54,714 nt of DNA from NCBI GenBank assembly GCA_028277725.1, contig JANQFX010000075.1, forward strand, positions 1-54,714. Direction: 5' to 3'. The notes beneath the pieces were generated by a model. The model saw nothing but the letters and a program-made list of their open reading frames with translations, searched no databases and was not told where the DNA came from. The translations under genes were made by a program, and so were the position numbers. Origin of the DNA: Thiohalocapsa sp. GTDB lineage: Bacteria; Pseudomonadota; Gammaproteobacteria; Chromatiales; Chromatiaceae. Position 1 is the first letter of the stretch; every line of letters starts with the position of its first letter. Positions 51,960 to 54,714 of the stretch are shown piece by piece.

Positions 51960-52607
51960 GTCCCCTGCTCCGCGTCGGCGGCGCCGGTGCCCGGACTGCA
52001 CTGCTCAAAGCGGTGCATCAGCTCCCGGTAGTTGCCCACCCGGTCCGGTGTGCCGGTGCGCGACTTGAACATGGGCTGGAAGGCGTCCCTCGGCGCGGCG
52101 ATGGGCAGGTAGGTGCCCCTTGGGCGCGGCGTCGATGTCACCGAACAGCTCCGAGTACGGGATCCAGTCGCCGTCCTCGCGCCAGCCGACCGCATCGGCG
52201 AAGCGCAGAAACAGCTCTTTGGGCGGGGCGTCCGGCTCGGCGGCGGCGATCTCGCGGAAGACCTCGTGCTGCGCGCCGATGCCGAAGCGCCCGTCCGAGT
52301 AGAAGCTGTAGAGGGCGTCAAGGTAGTACAGGCCGGCGCACGGGAAGTGTTGGATGGATGCCTGGTCGAACCAGCCGGCGCTGAGGCGACCCGCGGTCTC
52401 GAGCGCGACGGTGGTCGCCATCGTGTTGGCCGCCTTCCAGTCGCCCTTGGCCATCAGTTCCCTGATCTCGATGTACTCCTCGGACGGGTCACCAGCGACG
52501 ATGCCGAAGGTCGGCCGATCCCGGTTCAGCATGCTGACGGCGATGGCCAACAGCAGCAGCGCCGCGACGGCCCCGAGGATGGTTCTTTTCGAGAGCTTGA
52601 TACTCAT
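51956..52607 (-). CDS. GUN4-like domain membrane-anchored protein, with an apparent +1 frameshift
   Basis: One N-terminal hydrophobic segment (TILGAVAALLLLAIAVSML) is followed by a GUN4-like domain (IQHFPCAGLYYLDALYSFYS, then DGRFGIGAQ, then FADAVGWREDGDWIPYSEL). At a GGGG run (plus-strand CCCC 52116-52119) the frame turns into low-quality sequence that ends at 52005. Removing one G restores GTYLPIAAPRDAFQPMFKSR and YRELMHRFEQC, ending at 51956 with an ATGA overlap into the next gene. So either a base-call error or a recent frameshift. GUN4 proteins bind porphyrins; the role in a feo operon is unknown. Confidence 0.72.
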
Positions 52608-52620
52608 GAGAGACCCCGCC

Positions 52621-54474
52621 TCACGCAACCGCGGTAAACGCCAGCCAGCCCTGGTAGAAGGCGAGGCTCGCGAAGTAGGCGACGATCAGCGGCACGATTA
52701 CCGTCAGCGCCGTGAAGGTCGCCGACTTGGTCTCGCCCCAGATGGTGGCGAGCGTGGTCAGGCAGGGCGTGTAGAGCAGGCTGAAGAGGCAGAAGCTCAA
52801 GGCCTGGCCGAAGTTCAGGATCTCGCCCAGCTTGAGCTGCAGGGCGTGGTCCGAGAGCCCATAGGCCACGGCCAGACCCGCGATCTGCACCTCCTTGGCG
52901 ACGAAGCCGAACAGCAGCGACACCGACATGAAGGGGTTGATGCCGATGGGCTCCATCACGGGCTTCATGAAGCTGCCGATTTGGCCGGCATAGGTATCTA
53001 AACCCTCGGCGCCCTCAGGATAGGTCGTCAGGAACCACATCAGAGACGCGCCTAGGATCATGAACAGGGTCAAGCGGGAGATGAACTCCTTCATCTCGCC
53101 CCAAACCTTCAGCAGCACCTGTTTGACCGTCGGCACTCGGTACGGCGGCAGCTCCAGCACGAAGGGTTCGCGGTTGCGCAATAGGCCGGTCAGGTTGCCG
53201 ACCGCGGCGATCAGGAAGGCGAAGACAAAGCTCGCCACGTACAGGATGAAGAGGATGATCGCGCCCTCCATGCCCGTGGTCACCGCCGCCAGGATAAAGA
53301 TGAACACCTGCAACCGCGCCGAGCACAGCGACAGCGGGATGATCAGGATCGCCGCGAACCGCGCCATGCGCGAGCGCATCACGCGCGTGCCCATGACGGC
53401 CGGCACGTTGCAGCCGAAACCCATGATCTGCAGCACGAAGGTGCGCCCGTCCAAGCCCATGCGGCGCATCAGCGCGTCCATCAGATAGGCGGCACGGGAC
53501 AAATAGCCGCTGCCCTCCAGGAAGCCCATGACGATCATGAACAGGGCCACCAGCGGCACGAAGGAGGCGAGAGTCGCAAAGCCGTTCCAGATGCCGTCGA
53601 CGATCAGGCCTTGCGCCATCTCCGGCATCCAGGTGATGGCCGGCTGTATGGCATGCTCCAGCAGCCAGTCGGTGACCGCCGCCACCGGGTCCGCGGTCGG
53701 TATGCCGACGAACCAGATGAAGGCAAACACCGCCAGCATGATGGCGAAGAAGACGGGCAGCCCCAACAACGGATGCAGCAGGATGCGGTCGATCTGATTC
53801 GTGAGCGTCATGTTGTCCAGCGGCGGCATGGTCACCGCACCGTCCAACGTGGACGCACACAGTGCGTCGGTCACCGGCTTGTTGCGCATGCACTCGGCCA
53901 CGGCGCAGGCCTGGAACGCCTGCGGGTGGCTCGACACCTGTGCAACGATGCCGTCCACTGCCTCGCGCGCACCCTCACCGTACTTGGCGCTGATGCCATA
54001 GACGGGCATGCCGAGGCGCTGACTCAGCACCTTGGTGTCGATCTGCACGCCGTAGCGCCGCGCCTCGTCGACCATATTCAAGGCAACGACGGCGGGCAGC
54101 CCGAGCGCCTTCACCTGCAGGGCAATGCGGATCTGCCGGTCGATCTGCGTCGCGTTCAGGACCAGCACGACCATATTGACCGGGTTCTGCTCCAGGAACT
54201 GCTGCACCACCGCCTCGTCCTCGGTGAAGCCGTCCAGGTCATAGATGCCGGGCAGATCGACGAACTCGATGTCCTCGTCGCCCAGGTCCACCACCGCCCG
54301 TTGCAGGTCGACGGTGAGGCCGGGCCAGTTGGCAACGCCGGCCTGGGCCTTGGTGACCCTGTTGAAAAAGGTGGACTTGCCGGTGTTGGGTTGGCCGATG
54401 AAGGCGATGCGCGCGGAGGCGTCCTCCAGCCCCGACAGATCGCCCTCCATCAAGTATTCGGCGGCGACGTTCAT
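52621..54474 (-). CDS. feoB: Ferrous iron transporter FeoB
   Basis: A 617-residue Fe(II) transporter. The N-terminal G-protein domain shows G1 (GQPNTGKST, about 27-35), G3 (DLPG) and G4 (NMVD). The membrane part has gate motifs including GFGCNVPAVMGTR and YTPCLTT. It is shorter than E. coli FeoB (773 residues) because the C-terminal region and linker are reduced. Its ATG overlaps the feoA stop (ATGA). It precedes the GUN4-like gene by 13 bases. Confidence 0.95.
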   Translation of the reverse strand: MNVAAEYLMEGDLSGLEDASARIAFIGQPNTGKSTFFNRVTKAQAGVANWPGLTVDLQRAVVDLGDEDIEFVDLPGIYDLDGFTEDEAVVQQFLEQNPVNMVVLVLNATQIDRQIRIALQVKALGLPAVVALNMVDEARRYGVQIDTKVLSQRLGMPVYGISAKYGEGAREAVDGIVAQVSSHPQAFQACAVAECMRNKPVTDALCASTLDGAVTMPPLDNMTLTNQIDRILLHPLLGLPVFFAIMLAVFAFIWFVGIPTADPVAAVTDWLLEHAIQPAITWMPEMAQGLIVDGIWNGFATLASFVPLVALFMIVMGFLEGSGYLSRAAYLMDALMRRMGLDGRTFVLQIMGFGCNVPAVMGTRVMRSRMARFAAILIIPLSLCSARLQVFIFILAAVTTGMEGAIILFILYVASFVFAFLIAAVGNLTGLLRNREPFVLELPPYRVPTVKQVLLKVWGEMKEFISRLTLFMILGASLMWFLTTYPEGAEGLDTYAGQIGSFMKPVMEPIGINPFMSVSLLFGFVAKEVQIAGLAVAYGLSDHALQLKLGEILNFGQALSFCLFSLLYTPCLTTLATIWGETKSATFTALTVIVPLIVAYFASLAFYQGWLAFTAVA

Positions 54475-54714
54475 GGCTGCGAATCCTTGCGGTGCTCGGT
54501 CGTGGTCGGTTGTACTGCAGCCTCAACGCCGGGAGAAATCATGGGGTTCGAATCGGGGTTCGCATCCGGGCTCGGATCAGGATTGATGCGCACCAGCCGT
54601 GCCTCGCTGCGGCGGATGGCGATCTCCGTGGTGCTGCCGACGCGCACATGCATCGGACCGCCGAAATATGCCTGGCGCAGCACGCGCACCGGCTTGTTCG
54701 GGATCAGGCCCAGC
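54471..54714 (-). CDS. feoA: FeoA, partial (5-prime end outside the window)
   Basis: The C-terminal part of a FeoA SH3-like domain runs off the right edge: LGLIPNKPVRVLRQAYFGGP, then MHVRVGSTTEIAIRRSEARL. An unusual tail with repeated Pro/Asp/Asn (DPSPDANPDSNPM) follows. It stops 4 bases into the feoB start. Promoter and any operator lie beyond the window. Confidence 0.85.
   Translation of the reverse strand, partial: LGLIPNKPVRVLRQAYFGGPMHVRVGSTTEIAIRRSEARLVRINPDPSPDANPDSNPMISPGVEAAVQPTTTEHRKDSQP

Overview
The window reads as one long iron and metal acquisition island from a high-GC gammaproteobacterium. A purple sulfur bacterium (Chromatiaceae or relatives) is my best guess. The guess rests on high-GC coding, the mix of azurin, di-haem cytochrome, paired flavodoxins and a TtpC-type TonB2 system, and Fur-box-like operators of the form AATGCGAnT-n-nTTCGCATT in front of many units. 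No rRNA, tRNA, CRISPR array or complete insertion sequence was seen.

Layout. (1) 142-4631, minus strand: a Tro/Mnt-type Mn/Fe ABC importer. Its binding protein carries a LysM tail and one permease is fused to a DtxR-like domain. An MntR-like regulator, an RnfG-like FMN protein and a proline-rich imelysin protein (5110-8308) lie upstream. (2) 8675-10946, plus: an imelysin-like lipoprotein and a DUF1513 protein. (3) 11536-14893: a cupin, then a minus-strand group of truncated aldehyde dehydrogenase, azurin and di-haem oxidoreductase. (4) 15524-19855, plus: haem utilisation (an IsdG-like remnant, HmuS, HmuT, HmuU, HmuV). (5) 20031-25165, plus: a tightly coupled set of TlpA-like thioredoxin, two NosL-like proteins, a small protein, an FtsX-type ABC permease with its ATPase, and a polytopic membrane protein. 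I do not recognise this as a described system. (6) 25338-26902: an AT-rich orphan gene and toxin-antitoxin debris. (7) 26990-33655: HutW, remnants of a TonB-dependent receptor and a binding protein, a YbtP/YbtQ-like ABC pair and an AraC regulator. (8) 34041-39726: DUF3450, TtpC, ExbB, ExbD, TonB and a TPR protein. (9) 40134-42777: two divergent flavodoxins and an epimerase-like protein. (10) 43248-46492: a TonB-dependent receptor with a glycine/serine-rich insert and a duplicated Spy-like protein. (11) 47002-51635, minus: a triple-FeoA protein, a P1B-type ATPase, an HMA protein, a ZrgA-like protein and a small coiled-coil protein. The set starts at an excellent promoter with a Fur-like box in its spacer and resembles ferrosome (fez) loci. 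(12) 51696-54714, minus: FeoA, FeoB, a GUN4-like protein with an apparent frameshift, and a cysteine-rich FeoB-associated protein.

Working together (inference): outer-membrane receptors powered by TonB2 bring in haem or chelates. HmuTUV, the YbtPQ-like pair, Tro and FeoAB cross the inner membrane. HmuS and HutW act on haem, flavodoxins replace ferredoxin during iron starvation, and the P1B/FeoA operon may store or detoxify iron. All family assignments are by eye; no database search was run.
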